DNA of 64,000 nucleotides from Rheinheimera sp. MM224 (GCF_947090785.1 NZ_OX352320.1:620001-684000), one strand, 5' to 3'. Numbered from the stretch's first letter, positions 36,048-46,597 are shown. The notes: generated by a model not told the origin, from the sequence alone. Numbers and translations are program-made.

Positions 36048-36731
36048 CTACCAGCTTCTGGCTTCCAGCGGATAATTACAAAAAATTCCATCTACACCCA
36101 TCTGCTGCATCTTTTTTGCCGTGGTGGCGTCATTGACTGTATAGACCCACACTTTTAAGCCACGTTGATGGGCATCCTGTACCATCTCTTTGTTGATAAA
36201 ACCTTTATCGCAGTTCACTGACCAGGCACCCAGTTGTGATGCAAAGGCGGCATAATCCAGGGGCAATGAGGCTGTTAAAGCCCCAGTTTTTAAATCAGAT
36301 CTATGATTTTTAATATGCTGCAAAAGATGATGATTAAAAGAAGAGATCAGTAGCTTGTCCGGATGTGTGCCCAGTTCAGTTTCAGCTTTTTTAAGTAGTT
36401 CTAATAAAGGCTCTGCTGTGTCAGCACCTTTGAGTTCGATATTCAGCAGGGTCTGGTTGTTTACCAATTGCAGTACTTGCCATAAGGTGGGGACTTGCTG
36501 GCCAGAACCTGCGTCCAGTTGCTGTAATTGGTTGAATGTAAAATCCTGCAACAACCCTATGCCGTTAGTGGTGCGGCTGACATTCTCGTCATGGATCACC
36601 ACCAGCTGGTTTTCGACACAAAATACATCAATTTCAATACCATCGGCTTTTGCCAGCAAAGCCTGCTTTATCGCCAATAAGGTATTTTCCGGATAAGAGC
36701 CACTGGCGCCACGATGGGCAATAATCTGCAT
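36048..36731 (-). CDS. ugpQ: Cytoplasmic glycerophosphodiester phosphodiesterase
   Basis: This enzyme hydrolyses glycerophosphodiesters to glycerol-3-phosphate and an alcohol. The GDPD signature is present: IIAHRGASGSYPENTLLAI at the N-terminus with catalytic His, DGIEIDVF with metal-binding Glu and Asp, and VVIHDENVSRTTNG with the second His. The C-terminus has VWVYTVNDATTAKKMQQMGVDGIFCNYP. The length of 227 residues without signal peptide indicates the cytosolic UgpQ type. It is separated from psd by a terminator. A phospholipid gene neighbour (psd) fits lipid-head-group recycling. Confidence 0.9.
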   Translation of the reverse strand: MQIIAHRGASGSYPENTLLAIKQALLAKADGIEIDVFCVENQLVVIHDENVSRTTNGIGLLQDFTFNQLQQLDAGSGQQVPTLWQVLQLVNNQTLLNIELKGADTAEPLLELLKKAETELGTHPDKLLISSFNHHLLQHIKNHRSDLKTGALTASLPLDYAAFASQLGAWSVNCDKGFINKEMVQDAHQRGLKVWVYTVNDATTAKKMQQMGVDGIFCNYPLEARSW

Positions 36732-36767
36732 GGGTATTCTCCGTCGCCTGATTCAAAAATTCAGAGC

Positions 36768-36796
36768 AATAAAAAAGCAGAGCCAGGCTCTGCTTG
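36768..36796 (-). terminator. Terminator after psd
   Basis: On the minus strand AAGCAGAGCC and GGCTCTGCTTTTTTA form a stem and T-tract just past the psd stop. Confidence 0.85.
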
Positions 36797-36802
36797 ATTC
36801 TA

Positions 36803-37669
36803 TCAATCTTTTGAGACTATATCGGCGAAAGGCTCGCCCATGCGAGTCACTGCCGTAGGGTATTGCTTGTCAGTAAATTCAATCTGACCAGCCTGGAACG
36901 CCAGGATCACTGTGGATCCCAATTTAAAGCGGCCCATTTCAGCACCTTTTTCTAAAGTAACAGCTTGAGGCCCTGTGGCAGGGTAAGTCCAACGGAATAC
37001 ATCTTTACCTGTAGGTGGTGTCACAGTGCCAGCCCAGACGGTCTCTATACTGGCCACTATAGTTGCGCCTACTAATACCAAAGCCATAGGGCCTAGTTCA
37101 GTATCAAAAATGGTCACAACACGCTCATTACGGGCGAATAAATCCGGCACGTTTTCGGCGGTCAGCGGGTTCACTGAAAACAGATCACCTGGCACATAAA
37201 TCATTTCACGTAAGGTGCCTGCAATGGGCATATGAATACGGTGATAATCTTTGGGTGCTAAATAAATAGTAGCGAACTTACCGCCGGCATAAGGAGCCGC
37301 TGTAGCCGCATCACCGCCTAATAAAGCCTGCAGTGAATAGTTATGATTCTTCGCCTGGATCAGCTTACCATCGACAATATCACCCAACTGGCTGATGGCG
37401 CCGTCTACTGGCTGGCAGACTACATCAGCGTCCGTATTGATCGGGCGTAAGCCATCTTTTAAAGGGCGGGTAAAAAACTCGTTAAAGCTGGCATAGTCCG
37501 AAGCTTTTTCAAATTGGGCTTCGGCCATATTAATTTTATAGGCCTTAATAAACAGATTAATCAGCGCATGGCTGATAAAACCTAAACGAGCCGCTGCCAG
37601 ATAGCCAACAAGACGGGACAATAAATGCTTTGGCATTGCGTATTGCAATGCGATTTTGACTTGATCCAT
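36803..37669 (-). CDS. psd: Phosphatidylserine decarboxylase proenzyme
   Basis: Psd converts phosphatidylserine to phosphatidylethanolamine at the inner membrane. The proenzyme self-cleaves at LGST ([13 protein letters not shown], about residue 252), creating the pyruvoyl group. Other motifs are [13 protein letters not shown] and the catalytic-triad region [10 protein letters not shown], with Asp in CQPVDGAIS. The length of 288 residues is typical (322 in E. coli, which has a C-terminal extension). It lies 14 bases after rsgA on the same strand, as in E. coli. Confidence 0.96.
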   Translation of the reverse strand: MDQVKIALQYAMPKHLLSRLVGYLAAARLGFISHALINLFIKAYKINMAEAQFEKASDYASFNEFFTRPLKDGLRPINTDADVVCQPVDGAISQLGDIVDGKLIQAKNHNYSLQALLGGDAATAAPYAGGKFATIYLAPKDYHRIHMPIAGTLREMIYVPGDLFSVNPLTAENVPDLFARNERVVTIFDTELGPMALVLVGATIVASIETVWAGTVTPPTGKDVFRWTYPATGPQAVTLEKGAEMGRFKLGSTVILAFQAGQIEFTDKQYPTAVTRMGEPFADIVSKD

Positions 37670-37683
37670 AGTGGATTTAAACC

Positions 37684-38727
37684 TCAGGGTTGAAAATAAT
37701 TCGGTTTATCCTGCGCCATACTCAGCAGGATTTTATGGTAACTGGCAAAACGTTCCGGGTGAATTTCGCCAATACTGACCGCGTGCTGCAATGCGCAGCC
37801 TGGGTCGTTTAAGTGTTTACAGTCGCGGAATTTGCAACGGCCAAGCCAGTCTTTAAACTCAGGAAAACCTAAAGCTATTTGCTCTGGCTCCAAATGCCAC
37901 AAGGCAAATTCACGGATACCTGGCGAATCAATTAAGTCACCGCCATCCGGTAAATGATACAAGCGGGCAGTGGTCGTTGTATGTTGGCCTAAACCTGAAT
38001 TTTCTGACACGGCGCGGGTTTCTACACCCAAATCAGGCAGCAGGTTATTTACTAAAGATGATTTACCTACACCAGACTGGCCGACAAAAATACTGACACC
38101 TTGTTTCAGGTAAGAATCCAGCTGAGCTGTACCTTCACCGGTTTTTGCACTGAGCAATAAGAATTCGTAACCAATGTTCTGATAAATAGCCAGTTGCTGG
38201 TCGACTTCCGCGCGCTGTTCTTCGGTTAATAAATCAATTTTATTCAGCAATAACAATGGCTTGATATGCATGGCTTCGGCAGCTATTAAATAGCGGTCGA
38301 CAATGTTCAGCGAAAACGCAGGTAAAACCGCTGAGACAATAATCATTAGATCTATATTGGCCGCTACAGGTTTTAAACCATCATAAAAGTCAGGGCGCAG
38401 CAATACAGATTCACGTTCAGCTACAGCTTCCACTACGCCTTCAGGGCCACCGCCAGGTACTTTGGTGCGGCAGAATACGACCTTGTCACCTGTGACTAGG
38501 GAGTTGATAGTACGGCGGATATTACAACGGAAAATCTGGCCTGAGCTATCTTCAATATCGGCATGTTGACCAAAACGACTGATCACTAAGCCATGTTCGG
38601 CTTCAGCCAATAAGTCAGAATCCAGCTCTTTTTTGTTGGTTTTATTCTGAGCCCGGGCTAAACGACGATCCTGATTGGCGGCTATACGTTGATGCTGGCG
38701 TTGATTGAGGTGCTTTTTTTTGGTCAC
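37684..38727 (-). CDS. rsgA: Ribosome small-subunit GTPase RsgA
   Basis: RsgA is a circularly permuted GTPase that checks late 30S assembly. The N-terminal OB-fold is followed by the GTPase motifs in permuted order: G4 [10 protein letters not shown]5 SAKTGEG, G1 [13 protein letters not shown]3 DSPGIREF. The C-terminal zinc knuckle is [20 protein letters not shown]. The length is 347 residues, close to the 350 of E. coli. The start is GTG at 38727, supported by a basic N-terminus ([21 protein letters not shown]) like E. coli RsgA. It is divergent from orn. Confidence 0.96.
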   Translation of the reverse strand: MTKKKHLNQRQHQRIAANQDRRLARAQNKTNKKELDSDLLAEAEHGLVISRFGQHADIEDSSGQIFRCNIRRTINSLVTGDKVVFCRTKVPGGGPEGVVEAVAERESVLLRPDFYDGLKPVAANIDLMIIVSAVLPAFSLNIVDRYLIAAEAMHIKPLLLLNKIDLLTEEQRAEVDQQLAIYQNIGYEFLLLSAKTGEGTAQLDSYLKQGVSIFVGQSGVGKSSLVNNLLPDLGVETRAVSENSGLGQHTTTTARLYHLPDGGDLIDSPGIREFALWHLEPEQIALGFPEFKDWLGRCKFRDCKHLNDPGCALQHAVSIGEIHPERFASYHKILLSMAQDKPNYFQP

Positions 38728-38856
38728 TGTGGCCTTGTGCCTTTACTGTCGCCTGACTGCGGCGGTTTTTACTTTGCTTAAGGCATAGTATGATACCGCT
38801 ATTCGGGCAAGTTACAAAGCAGCAAAACTGGCTGCAAATAATCAAAGGTAAGAAGT

Positions 38857-39408
38857 ATGGCGAGCAACGACAATAATCTGGTGTGGATCGATCTGGAAAT
38901 GACTGGTCTGGATCCGGAAAAAGAAGTGATTTTAGAAATGGCCACCATAGTAACCGACAGCCAGTTAAATATCCTTGCTGAAGGCCCTGTATTTGCCATT
39001 AAAACACCAAAAGAAGTTTTAGATGCTATGGATGCATGGTGCACTGAAACTCATGGTAAAAGTGGTTTAACCAAACGTTGTCTGGAAAGTGAAGTGGAAT
39101 TAGCCGATGCTATGGCACAGACGATCCGTTTCCTGTCTGATTATGTACCTGCAGGTAAATCGCCTATGTGTGGCAACAGCATTGGTCAGGACAGACGCTT
39201 TTTAGTCAAGTACGCGCCGGAATTTGAAGCCTTTTTCCATTACCGTAATCTGGATGTCAGCACGGTAAAAGAGTTGGCCAGAAGATGGTACCCGGAAGTG
39301 ACTAAGCTGGTTAAAAAGTCATCAAGTCATTTAGCTCTCGATGATATTCGGGAATCTATTGCTGAATTAGCGGTTTATAAAACGCATTTTTTCAAAATTC
39401 CTGAATAA
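38857..39408 (+). CDS. orn: Oligoribonuclease
   Basis: Orn is a DEDDh 3'-5' exoribonuclease that degrades RNA dinucleotides including pGpG, the product of c-di-GMP turnover. The catalytic residues are in [10 protein letters not shown] (Asp, Glu near residues 12-14), [10 protein letters not shown] (Asp), and [13 protein letters not shown] (His and Asp). The length is 183 residues (181 in E. coli). It is divergent from rsgA by 129 bases and followed by the tRNA-Gly genes. Given two EAL-containing proteins in this window, Orn would finish the degradation of their product. Confidence 0.97.
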   Translation: MASNDNNLVWIDLEMTGLDPEKEVILEMATIVTDSQLNILAEGPVFAIKTPKEVLDAMDAWCTETHGKSGLTKRCLESEVELADAMAQTIRFLSDYVPAGKSPMCGNSIGQDRRFLVKYAPEFEAFFHYRNLDVSTVKELARRWYPEVTKLVKKSSSHLALDDIRESIAELAVYKTHFFKIPE

Positions 39409-39414
39409 AATCTC

Positions 39415-39442
39415 TTGCAAAGGGCTAGGAATTTTGTAAAAT
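39415..39442 (+). promoter_or_regulatory. tRNA-type promoter for the tRNA-Gly genes
   Basis: TTGCAA at 39415-39420 and TAAAAT at 39437-39442 are spaced 16 bases, followed by the GC-rich discriminator GCGCGCCGC typical of stringently controlled stable-RNA promoters. The leader to the first tRNA would be about 90 bases. Confidence 0.7.
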
Positions 39443-39536
39443 GCGCGCCGCTTCGAACGAAAATTCAATTGAATCGGCGTTTTTAGTAATCTTCTTTATA
39501 ACCAAGATAAAGAATCATGATTGCTAATAACAGGAT

Positions 39537-39612
39537 GCGGGCATAGCTCAGTTGGTAGAGCGCGACCTTGCCAAGGTCGAGGTCACGAGTTCGAGCCTCG
39601 TTGCCCGCTCCA
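39537..39612 (+). tRNA. glyV: tRNA-Gly (anticodon GCC), copy 1
   Basis: This is a complete 76-base cloverleaf. The acceptor arm GCGGGCA pairs with TGCCCGC, the D-arm is present, the anticodon stem CGACC/GGTCG encloses TTGCCAA with anticodon GCC, the T-arm contains GTTCGAG, and CCA is encoded. It is identical to the copy at 39668. The gene symbol is given by analogy with the E. coli glyVXY cluster in the same place. Confidence 0.95.
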
Positions 39613-39667
39613 AATCAAATTGGTCCACCAATAACCAGTTTGAAACAAAAATCAGTAATACCCCTAA

Positions 39668-39743
39668 GCGGGCATAGCTCAGTTGGTAGAGCGCGACCTT
39701 GCCAAGGTCGAGGTCACGAGTTCGAGCCTCGTTGCCCGCTCCA
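39668..39743 (+). tRNA. glyX: tRNA-Gly (anticodon GCC), copy 2
   Basis: This has the same 76-base sequence as copy 1, with anticodon GCC and encoded CCA, after a 55-base spacer. The pair is probably cotranscribed. No clear hairpin terminator follows; the next 137 bases to the thioesterase-like gene are AT-rich and show nothing else. Confidence 0.95.
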
Positions 39744-39880
39744 AATTTTCACCTCATGTATAAGATTCCTTTTTCATTTCTATTCTTCATTCCAACTTAT
39801 TTTTTTACCTTGAACCCAACTTGCTGCCTGATTTTATTACTGCTATCTTTGCCACACTAAAACTTACAGGTAAGACCAGT

Positions 39881-40375
39881 ATGAAAGCCATCAATAAACT
39901 TGGGCGTTATGTCGCCAAAATCAATAACTACTCGCCCTGGCTCCGTTCGCCTTTATTGACCTTGTTATTTGGCAAAGCTGTGAAGTTCGCCGGCACAGCT
40001 TCGGTCAAAGTCGATGTATTAAACTTTCAGCAGGCGCAGTTAAGCCTGACCAATAAAACCAAGGTACAAAACCATATAGGTTCAGTGCATGCGGCTGCTA
40101 TGGCGTTGTTGGGTGAGTCGGCCAGTGGTTTTTTAGTGGGTTTGCATGTGGCAGACGATCGTATTCCGCTGTTAAAGTCGATGCAGCTGAATTATGTCAA
40201 AAGAGCAACGGGCAAGCTGGTGGCAACTACGTCACTGACTGATGAGCAAATTCAGTTTATTCGCGACACCGAAAAAGGCGATATCACTATTTTGGTAAAG
40301 ATCACCGACGAACTGAATGTGGAACCTGTGATTGCAGAGTTTGTCTGGGCTTGGGTGCCTAAACAGAGAAAATAG
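39881..40375 (+). CDS. DUF4442/hotdog-fold thioesterase-like protein
   Basis: This is a 164-residue soluble protein, probably a hotdog-fold thioesterase of the DUF4442 type. Characteristic features are the central VQNHIGSVHAAAMALLGESASG helix, where the catalytic residues of related thioesterases lie, and PLLKSMQLNYVKRATGKLVATTSL. The acyl substrate is unknown. The frame is open to 39821; the ATG at 39881 (MKAINKLGRYVAK) is preferred and has a modest ACAGGTAAG upstream. It stands alone between the tRNA genes and the DUF1289 gene. Confidence 0.78.
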   Translation: MKAINKLGRYVAKINNYSPWLRSPLLTLLFGKAVKFAGTASVKVDVLNFQQAQLSLTNKTKVQNHIGSVHAAAMALLGESASGFLVGLHVADDRIPLLKSMQLNYVKRATGKLVATTSLTDEQIQFIRDTEKGDITILVKITDELNVEPVIAEFVWAWVPKQRK

Positions 40376-40427
40376 AGGCTGGATAGGGGGATTGCAGGCT
40401 ATGATTAACCCAGTAACGGAGAGCTCT

Positions 40428-40631
40428 ATGCCTGCATCACCTTGTAACCGTATTTGTTGTTTAAACCACTCTGACGTCTGTTTAGGTTGTGGTCGTACTT
40501 TGCAGGAAATTAAAGACTGGCATGTCGCTGACCGCACACAGAAGTTGGACATCTTACTGCAGGCGCAGCAGCGGCTTAAGGCTCAGCCCCAGTTAGATCT
40601 CAGGCGTCCCGTGGTAAACCCTTCTGAATAA
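40428..40631 (+). CDS. DUF1289 cysteine-rich small protein
   Basis: This is a 67-residue protein with the DUF1289 pattern SPCNRICCLNHSDVCLGCGRTLQEIKDW, containing five cysteines that could bind metal or an Fe-S cluster. The function is unknown. The longer open frame begins at 40332, but the ATG at 40428 follows GGAG by 7 bases and begins just before the motif. Its 3' end overlaps the converging queG gene by 32 bases. Confidence 0.85.
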   Translation: MPASPCNRICCLNHSDVCLGCGRTLQEIKDWHVADRTQKLDILLQAQQRLKAQPQLDLRRPVVNPSE

Positions 40632-41739
40632 CCCGCACTAAACGGTCGGTTTGGCGACTTAATAAATTCTGCTGCAACAGGCTTTTTTTCTGCTGCTGTA
40701 GCAAAGCCCACTGAATATGTTCCTGTACTAACAGCTCACTTAAAGGCAGTTGCTGCTGCAAGGCTTCAATAATGGCCAAATCAAAAGGTGCGTTGCCCAA
40801 GGCTACGGCAATATTGCGTTGCCAGCGTTGATAGCCGATACGACGAATAGCAGAACCTTCGGTGTAGTTTAAAAATTCAGTTTCAGTCCAGCGCCATAAA
40901 TCCAACAAGGATTTATTCAGCCACTGTGGTCTGCGCTGAAAGTCTTGCTCTTCTGTGGTGTCCGCTGCTCTGTTGATAGGACATACCAACTGACAATCAT
41001 CACAACCATAAATGCGGTTACCAAGCAAAGGTCGGAACTCTTCCGGAATAGCGCCTTGTAATTCGATGGTCAGATAAGAAATACAACGTCTGGCATCGAC
41101 AGTGTAAGGTGCAACTATGGCTTGAGTGGGGCAAATGGTGATGCAGGCGACACAAGTGCCACAATCGCCGGTATGGACAGGATCAACTGGCAGAGGAATA
41201 TCGACCAGCAATTCGCCGAGGAAAAACCAGGAACCCGCATCCTGATTTAATACCAGACTATGTTTTCCTTGCCAGCCTAAACCTGCTTTAACCGCCAGCG
41301 GCCTTTCCAGAATAGGAGCTGAATCAACAAAAGGCCGGAAACCCAAAGCGCCTAACTCGTTTTCAATACGTTCGCCCAGTTGTTTTAAGCGGTTGCGGAT
41401 CAGCTTATGGTAATCCCGCCCCAGTGCATAACGGCTAATATAGGCCATCGATGGATCGGCCAAATTAGCTGCAAACTGCGCATGCTCCGGCAAGTAATCC
41501 ATTCGTGCACTGATCACCCGGATAGTACCGGGGTGTAACTCGGCAGGGCGCGCTCTTTTCATGCCATGAGCGGCCATATACTCCATTTCGCCATGAAAAC
41601 CAGCATCCAGCCATTGCTGCAATTTAGGCTCTTCCGAGGTTAAATCTGTATCGGTAATGCCTATCTGCTGGAAGCCAAGTTGCTGGCCCCAGACTTTTAT
41701 TTGCTCTGCAAGATGCTGCCAATTGATGCTGCTGGTCAT
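40600..41739 (-). CDS. queG: Epoxyqueuosine reductase
   Basis: QueG reduces epoxyqueuosine to queuosine at the wobble position of tRNA with GUN anticodons, using cobalamin and two [4Fe-4S] clusters. Cluster motifs are CGTCVACITICPTQAI and the CGCDDCQ-like IYGCDDCQLVCPINR, with the C-terminal cysteine (CISYLTIE) in between. The length is 379 residues, typical of the family. It is divergent from tsaE; in E. coli nnr (yjeF) lies between them but is absent here. Confidence 0.96.
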   Translation of the reverse strand: MTSSINWQHLAEQIKVWGQQLGFQQIGITDTDLTSEEPKLQQWLDAGFHGEMEYMAAHGMKRARPAELHPGTIRVISARMDYLPEHAQFAANLADPSMAYISRYALGRDYHKLIRNRLKQLGERIENELGALGFRPFVDSAPILERPLAVKAGLGWQGKHSLVLNQDAGSWFFLGELLVDIPLPVDPVHTGDCGTCVACITICPTQAIVAPYTVDARRCISYLTIELQGAIPEEFRPLLGNRIYGCDDCQLVCPINRAADTTEEQDFQRRPQWLNKSLLDLWRWTETEFLNYTEGSAIRRIGYQRWQRNIAVALGNAPFDLAIIEALQQQLPLSELLVQEHIQWALLQQQKKSLLQQNLLSRQTDRLVRVIQKGLPRDA

Positions 41740-41941
41740 AGTAAGATCCGCTTATTTCCGCCGCGCACTTTACCATAAATCCCGATCAGGTTTTTGCTTT
41801 GACCTTTATACTTCCTGTTTCAGAAGAAACTGGCTGCACTGCGCTGTTTTTGTTAGCATAGCGGCCAAATCATCTGCTGTACTACTACGGCACGTGCGCT
41901 TAAAAAATTGTTATGACTGAGATCACTCAGCTTAGGTACAG

Positions 41942-42427
41942 ATGACAGCTCAAAGCTACATTTTTCATTTAGTGGACGAAACCGCTACTTTGGCATTGGC
42001 CGCCTTATTTGCACCCCATTTACGCAATGGTGCCGTGCTGTATTTGCAGGGCGATTTAGGGGCAGGCAAAACGACCTTCAGTCGTGGCCTACTTCAGGCT
42101 ATGGGACATCAGGGTAATGTGAAAAGCCCAACTTATACTTTGGTTGAGCCTTACACTATTGGCGAGCAGCAAGTCTTTCATTTTGATTTGTATCGCCTGC
42201 GCGACCCTGAAGAACTGGAGTTTATGGGCATTCGTGACTATTTCTCCAAAGGCAACTTGTGTCTGATTGAATGGCCTGAACGTGGTTATGGTTTGCTGGC
42301 AGATGCTGATCTGGATCTGCAGTTACAGATTGATCACAATCAGCGCCAGCTGCGCGTCACAGCGAATCAAGCTGAAGCTGTGGTGTGGATGAACGCTGTA
42401 GTGCAAACCTGGGAGCAGGCTCAATGA
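41942..42427 (+). CDS. tsaE: tRNA threonylcarbamoyladenosine synthesis ATPase TsaE
   Basis: TsaE is the ATPase partner of TsaB/TsaD in making t6A37 of ANN-decoding tRNAs. The P-loop is [12 protein letters not shown] (about residues 38-49), with [10 protein letters not shown] and FDLYRL following and LIEWPERG as Walker B. The length of 161 residues is normal (153 in E. coli). It starts the tsaE-amiB-mutL-miaA-hfq-hflX-hflK-hflC operon; its stop overlaps amiB by 4 bases. A short inverted repeat (CTGAG-ATCA-CTCAG, 41917-41930) lies just before the RBS. Confidence 0.95.
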   Translation: MTAQSYIFHLVDETATLALAALFAPHLRNGAVLYLQGDLGAGKTTFSRGLLQAMGHQGNVKSPTYTLVEPYTIGEQQVFHFDLYRLRDPEELEFMGIRDYFSKGNLCLIEWPERGYGLLADADLDLQLQIDHNQRQLRVTANQAEAVVWMNAVVQTWEQAQ

Positions 42428-43878
42428 GTCTGATGCTTCGGGTTGTTGTTCTGGTGCTGTTACTTGTTTCCTGCCAAAGTTGGGCTGTGAACAGTGTTAA
42501 AGGTGTGCGTATTTGGCATGCGCCTGATAATACCCGACTGGTGTTGGATTTAGCCGATGCCCCTTCGCATAAAGTAAAACGCTTAAGTAACCCAAGTCGT
42601 TTAGAAATTGAACTGGCCGGCGTGACCAGTTTAAACATTGGCGCTGTTAGCGGTGACTCGCCTTTAGTTAAACGTGTGTATGCTAATCGTACACCCAGTG
42701 CAGCAACAGCTGTGGTGATAGAACTGTCTTTTCCGGTCAATGACAGTATTTTTTCTTTGCCACCTTCACCACCTTATGGTCATCGGCTGGTGGTGGATTT
42801 AAAAGCGCAAAGCAGAGCCTCGTCTGCCAGTCAGGGCGCACCAGTGACTTCCGTCACACCCTCTCCATCAGCTCAGGTCCTGTCTCAACCAGTGACCTCA
42901 GTACCTCAAAGCACTGTAAGTACAAGAGCCACAGGGCGCGATATTATTATTGCTATTGATGCCGGTCATGGTGGTCAGGATCCGGGTGCTGTAGGGCCAA
43001 AAGGCACACACGAAAAAAACATCACCTTGTCTATATCGCGCCAGTTAGCCGATATGATCAATAAACAGCCTGGTTTAAAAGCTGTGTTGACCCGTACCGG
43101 CGATTATTACATTCACCCGAATAAAAGACCTGATATAGCACGACAAAAACAGGCTGATTTGCTGGTCTCTGTGCATGCCGACGCAGTACAAAACCGTAAA
43201 GCCCATGGAGCTTCGGTCTGGGTACTATCAATGCGTCGTGCTACCACTGAAGTGGGCCGGATGCTGGAGCAAACCGAACAACATTCGGAGTTATTAGGTG
43301 GAGTAGGCGAGATCATCAAAGACTCGGCCAATGAGCGATATCTGGCGCAAACTGTGCTGGATTTGTCGATGAACCATTCGATGGTCACTGGCTTTGAAGT
43401 AGCGAAAGAAGTGTTACGTGAAGTGGCTCCCATAGCGCATTTGCATAAAAAGGAGCCTCAGGCCGCCAGTTTAGCTGTGTTAAAAGCGCCCGATATTCCG
43501 TCTATCCTGTTTGAAACCGGTTTTATCTCCAACTACAACGAAGAACGTTTACTGAAAGACCCTGGCCATCAGCATAAACTGGCGTTGGCGATGTTCAGAG
43601 CCATTAAACGGTATTTTGAAAAATCACCACCAGCTGATTCGTTATTTGCTGCCCATAAAAATAATGGTCGCTCAGTGCCTACTGTGATGCCAGGTACACA
43701 AAACCGATCCACCGCTGTGGCAAGCACCAGTAGCAGTAGCCGTACTCATAAAGTGAAACGCGGTGAGTCTTTATCCAGAGTGGCGAAACAGTATGGTGTC
43801 AGCATGGCTGAACTTCGCAGACACAATAATCTGAAAAGCGACAACATTCTGATTGGTCAGGTGCTTAGGATCCCCTGA
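42424..43878 (+). CDS. amiB: N-acetylmuramoyl-L-alanine amidase with AMIN and LysM domains
   Basis: This periplasmic amidase splits septal peptidoglycan. It has a signal peptide (about 1-22), an AMIN domain (about 25-130), a Ser/Thr/Pro linker, the Amidase_3 domain (about 180-400) and a C-terminal LysM (about 440-484). Zinc and catalytic residues are in [14 protein letters not shown] (His), THEKNI (Glu), LVSVHADA (His) and [10 protein letters not shown] (Glu). The start at 42424 overlaps the tsaE stop (ATGA) and gives 484 residues. Known AmiB enzymes are activated by EnvC, which is also encoded here. AmiC is the alternative name; the LysM and the operon position fit AmiB. Confidence 0.93.
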   Translation: MSLMLRVVVLVLLLVSCQSWAVNSVKGVRIWHAPDNTRLVLDLADAPSHKVKRLSNPSRLEIELAGVTSLNIGAVSGDSPLVKRVYANRTPSAATAVVIELSFPVNDSIFSLPPSPPYGHRLVVDLKAQSRASSASQGAPVTSVTPSPSAQVLSQPVTSVPQSTVSTRATGRDIIIAIDAGHGGQDPGAVGPKGTHEKNITLSISRQLADMINKQPGLKAVLTRTGDYYIHPNKRPDIARQKQADLLVSVHADAVQNRKAHGASVWVLSMRRATTEVGRMLEQTEQHSELLGGVGEIIKDSANERYLAQTVLDLSMNHSMVTGFEVAKEVLREVAPIAHLHKKEPQAASLAVLKAPDIPSILFETGFISNYNEERLLKDPGHQHKLALAMFRAIKRYFEKSPPADSLFAAHKNNGRSVPTVMPGTQNRSTAVASTSSSSRTHKVKRGESLSRVAKQYGVSMAELRRHNNLKSDNILIGQVLRIP

Positions 43879-45623
43879 TGCCTATTCAAATCTTACCTCC
43901 TCAACTGGCAAACCAGATTGCTGCAGGCGAAGTGGTAGAACGTCCTGCCTCTGTCGTCAAAGAGCTGGTGGAAAACAGCCTGGATGCTGGTGCTGATCAA
44001 ATTCTGATTGAGATTGAGCGTGGTGGCAGTAAAAAAATCCTTATTCGTGACAATGGTTCTGGCATAGTTGAAGCTGAATTAGGCTTGGCTTTAAGCCGGC
44101 ATGCCACCAGTAAAATCAGTTCCCTGGATGATTTAGAGCAAATTGTCAGTCTGGGGTTTAGGGGCGAAGCTTTAGCTTCTATCAGTTCTGTCTCCCGTCT
44201 GACTTTAACGTCCAAACCAGCACATCAGGATAAAGCCTGGCAAGCCTATGCTGAAGGCCGTGATATGCAGGTACAAATAAAACCGGCAGCTCATCCGGAT
44301 GGCAGCAGCATTGAAGTGCTGGACCTGTTTTTTAATACCCCTGCCCGGCGTAAGTTTTTGCGCAGCGATAAAACAGAGTTCGCTCATATAGACGAGCTGG
44401 TCAAGCGCCTGGCATTAAGCCGTTTTGACGTCAGCTGGACTTTAATTCATAACGGTCAGACTGTACGGCAACTGAAAAAAGCGGATAGCCGAGAAGCTCA
44501 GCAAAAACGCGTAGCCGCTTTGTGTGGCAAAAACTTTCTGGAGCAAGCCGCTTTTGTCGAAGTGGCGTACGATGATTTAAAGCTTTGGGGCTGGGTGTTG
44601 CAACCTTCAGCCTGTAAAGAGCAACTGCAATGTCAGTACAGCTATGTCAACGGCCGTATGATGAAAGACAAATTGCTGAATCATGCGATACGTCAGGCTT
44701 ACGGCTCTATGCTAAGTGCTGAACAGCAACCCGCTTTTGTACTCTATCTGGACATTAATCCACGTCAGGTTGATGTCAATGTGCATCCGGCCAAACACGA
44801 AGTACGGTTTCATCAGGCCCGTTTAGTACACGACTTTGTCGCGTCAGCGTTAACCAATGCGCTATTGCAGTTAGAACCGCAGCAACAGAGTATTGAGGTT
44901 ATAGCACCACAAGAACCTGCAGCCTTTGTTATGCCGCAAGCCCCAACGCTAAAACATGCATCAGGCCATACCCAGTATTCAGCTTGTGCTCCAGCTTATG
45001 CCGCCAGACCTTCGGCTTATGCAGGTCAGCCTTACCGACCTGCAGTGGCGCAACCTGCGGCACAAAGCTGGCCGGTTTTTGCTGAAAAAACTCAGCGACT
45101 GGAGCAATCAACTGCTGCTGTACATAACGAAACCTTAATCAGCCAGAATCGTTATTTGTTGTGCTCTGGCTCCGATCAAGTCTGGTTAGTTGATATAGCG
45201 GCCAGCGCCGCCAGATTATGGTTTGAACAAGGTGCAGAGCCTTTACCTTTATTAATGCCAGTGCGGCTGACGTTGCAACAGACAGAACAAGAGTTTTTGC
45301 TAAGCAAGGCGGATTTATTAAGCCATTTGGGTTTTGACTTTTTAGTCAGTAATCAAACTCTGATTGTCAGAGCTGTGCCAGCCTGGCTTCGACAAAGTGC
45401 GGTTGCGCAGTGGTTACCGCTGTGGTGGCAAGGCTGGTTACAGCAGCAAGACACACAACTGCTAAGCTTATTGCTGCAACAGTTATTAGGCTCGGCAGTG
45501 CTACAAGCCTCTGCTTTAGTGAAACATTTTCCATTGTTAAGTCAGCAAGGGCCACATTGGTGCGCCGTGCCACTGGATTTAACAGCTTCTATTCAGTTAT
45601 TACAGGACTCAGATGGATCCTAA
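43878..45623 (+). CDS. mutL: DNA mismatch repair protein MutL
   Basis: MutL couples MutS mismatch recognition to downstream repair. The GHKL ATPase N-terminal domain shows [32 protein letters not shown] and [10 protein letters not shown]. The family motif [18 protein letters not shown] and [15 protein letters not shown] follow. A Gln/Pro/Ala-rich linker (about 330-400) precedes a dimerisation domain. No DQHAAHE endonuclease motif is present, as in E. coli. The length is 581 residues (615 in E. coli). It overlaps amiB by 1 base and miaA by 11 bases. Confidence 0.96.
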   Translation: MPIQILPPQLANQIAAGEVVERPASVVKELVENSLDAGADQILIEIERGGSKKILIRDNGSGIVEAELGLALSRHATSKISSLDDLEQIVSLGFRGEALASISSVSRLTLTSKPAHQDKAWQAYAEGRDMQVQIKPAAHPDGSSIEVLDLFFNTPARRKFLRSDKTEFAHIDELVKRLALSRFDVSWTLIHNGQTVRQLKKADSREAQQKRVAALCGKNFLEQAAFVEVAYDDLKLWGWVLQPSACKEQLQCQYSYVNGRMMKDKLLNHAIRQAYGSMLSAEQQPAFVLYLDINPRQVDVNVHPAKHEVRFHQARLVHDFVASALTNALLQLEPQQQSIEVIAPQEPAAFVMPQAPTLKHASGHTQYSACAPAYAARPSAYAGQPYRPAVAQPAAQSWPVFAEKTQRLEQSTAAVHNETLISQNRYLLCSGSDQVWLVDIAASAARLWFEQGAEPLPLLMPVRLTLQQTEQEFLLSKADLLSHLGFDFLVSNQTLIVRAVPAWLRQSAVAQWLPLWWQGWLQQQDTQLLSLLLQQLLGSAVLQASALVKHFPLLSQQGPHWCAVPLDLTASIQLLQDSDGS

Positions 45624-46533
45624 AGTTATTTTTTTAATGGGGCCTACAGCCAGCGGTAAAACGTCGTTGGCTATTGATCTGTATAAAAGCATCCCGTCAG
45701 AGCTGATTAGTGTCGATAGTGCTTTAATTTATAAAGGTATGGATATAGGCACCGCCAAGCCAACAGCGGCAGAGCTTTTGGATGCGCCTCATCATTTAAT
45801 TGATATTCTTGACCCGGCTTCAGCTTATTCAGCTGCGGATTTTCGCACTGATGCGTTACGACTTATTGCTGATATCAACAGCAGGGGGAAAACGGCTATT
45901 CTGGTGGGCGGCACTATGTTGTATTTCCGCACTTTGTTGCAGGGGATATCGCCTTTGCCTGAAGCTGATCCAGAAATACGGCAGCAGATTGAAGCTGAAG
46001 CGGCAGAACACGGTTGGGGTTATTTGCATCAGCAACTGGCAGACTTTGATCCGGTATCAGCGGCTCGTATTCATCCGAACGACCCACAACGGGTCAACAG
46101 GGCGGTGGAAGTTTACCGGCTAACGGGCAAGAGTTTAACTGAACTGACAGAACACAAAGGCGAGCCTTTTCCATACCCTGTGCAACAATTTGCTATCAAT
46201 CCAACAGATCGGTCTGAACTTCACCAGCGTATAGCTGTCAGATTCCGGCAAATGTTAGATTGTGGTTTTGCCGAAGAAGTAAAAACTCTGATGCAAAGAC
46301 CTGATCTGCATTTGGATTTACCTTCGATGCGTTGTGTGGGCTACCGTCAGATGTGGCTACACCTGCAAGGACAGCTGTCTGAGCAGGAGATGATTGATCA
46401 GGGAATTGCTGCCACTCGCCAACTGGCGAAACGGCAACTGACCTGGTTACGCAGTTGGCCTGAATTAAATTGGTTAAAAACTGAAGACAAACAGGCAGAA
46501 AACTTGCAAGCCATTTTAACTTCGCTAAGCTAG
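45613..46533 (+). CDS. miaA: tRNA dimethylallyltransferase
   Basis: MiaA adds a dimethylallyl group to A37 of tRNAs reading codons beginning with U. The P-loop is GPTASGKTS (about 10-18), followed by [29 protein letters not shown] and [10 protein letters not shown]. Later motifs are RCVGYRQMW and [12 protein letters not shown]. The length of 306 residues is typical (316 in E. coli). It overlaps the end of mutL by 11 bases. Confidence 0.96.
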   Translation: MDPKVIFLMGPTASGKTSLAIDLYKSIPSELISVDSALIYKGMDIGTAKPTAAELLDAPHHLIDILDPASAYSAADFRTDALRLIADINSRGKTAILVGGTMLYFRTLLQGISPLPEADPEIRQQIEAEAAEHGWGYLHQQLADFDPVSAARIHPNDPQRVNRAVEVYRLTGKSLTELTEHKGEPFPYPVQQFAINPTDRSELHQRIAVRFRQMLDCGFAEEVKTLMQRPDLHLDLPSMRCVGYRQMWLHLQGQLSEQEMIDQGIAATRQLAKRQLTWLRSWPELNWLKTEDKQAENLQAILTSLS

Positions 46534-46554
46534 TAAAAGATAATTGAAAAAAAG

Positions 46555-46597
46555 TTGTTATTTAACGACTTGAAAATAATATAATAATCCATATATA
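46555..46597 (+). promoter_or_regulatory. Candidate hfq promoter region
   Basis: The 96-base miaA-hfq gap is very AT-rich. A perfect TATAAT (46580-46585) and an alternative TTGAAA-N16-TATATA (46570-46597) are both possible promoters. Which one is used cannot be told from sequence. Confidence 0.45.
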
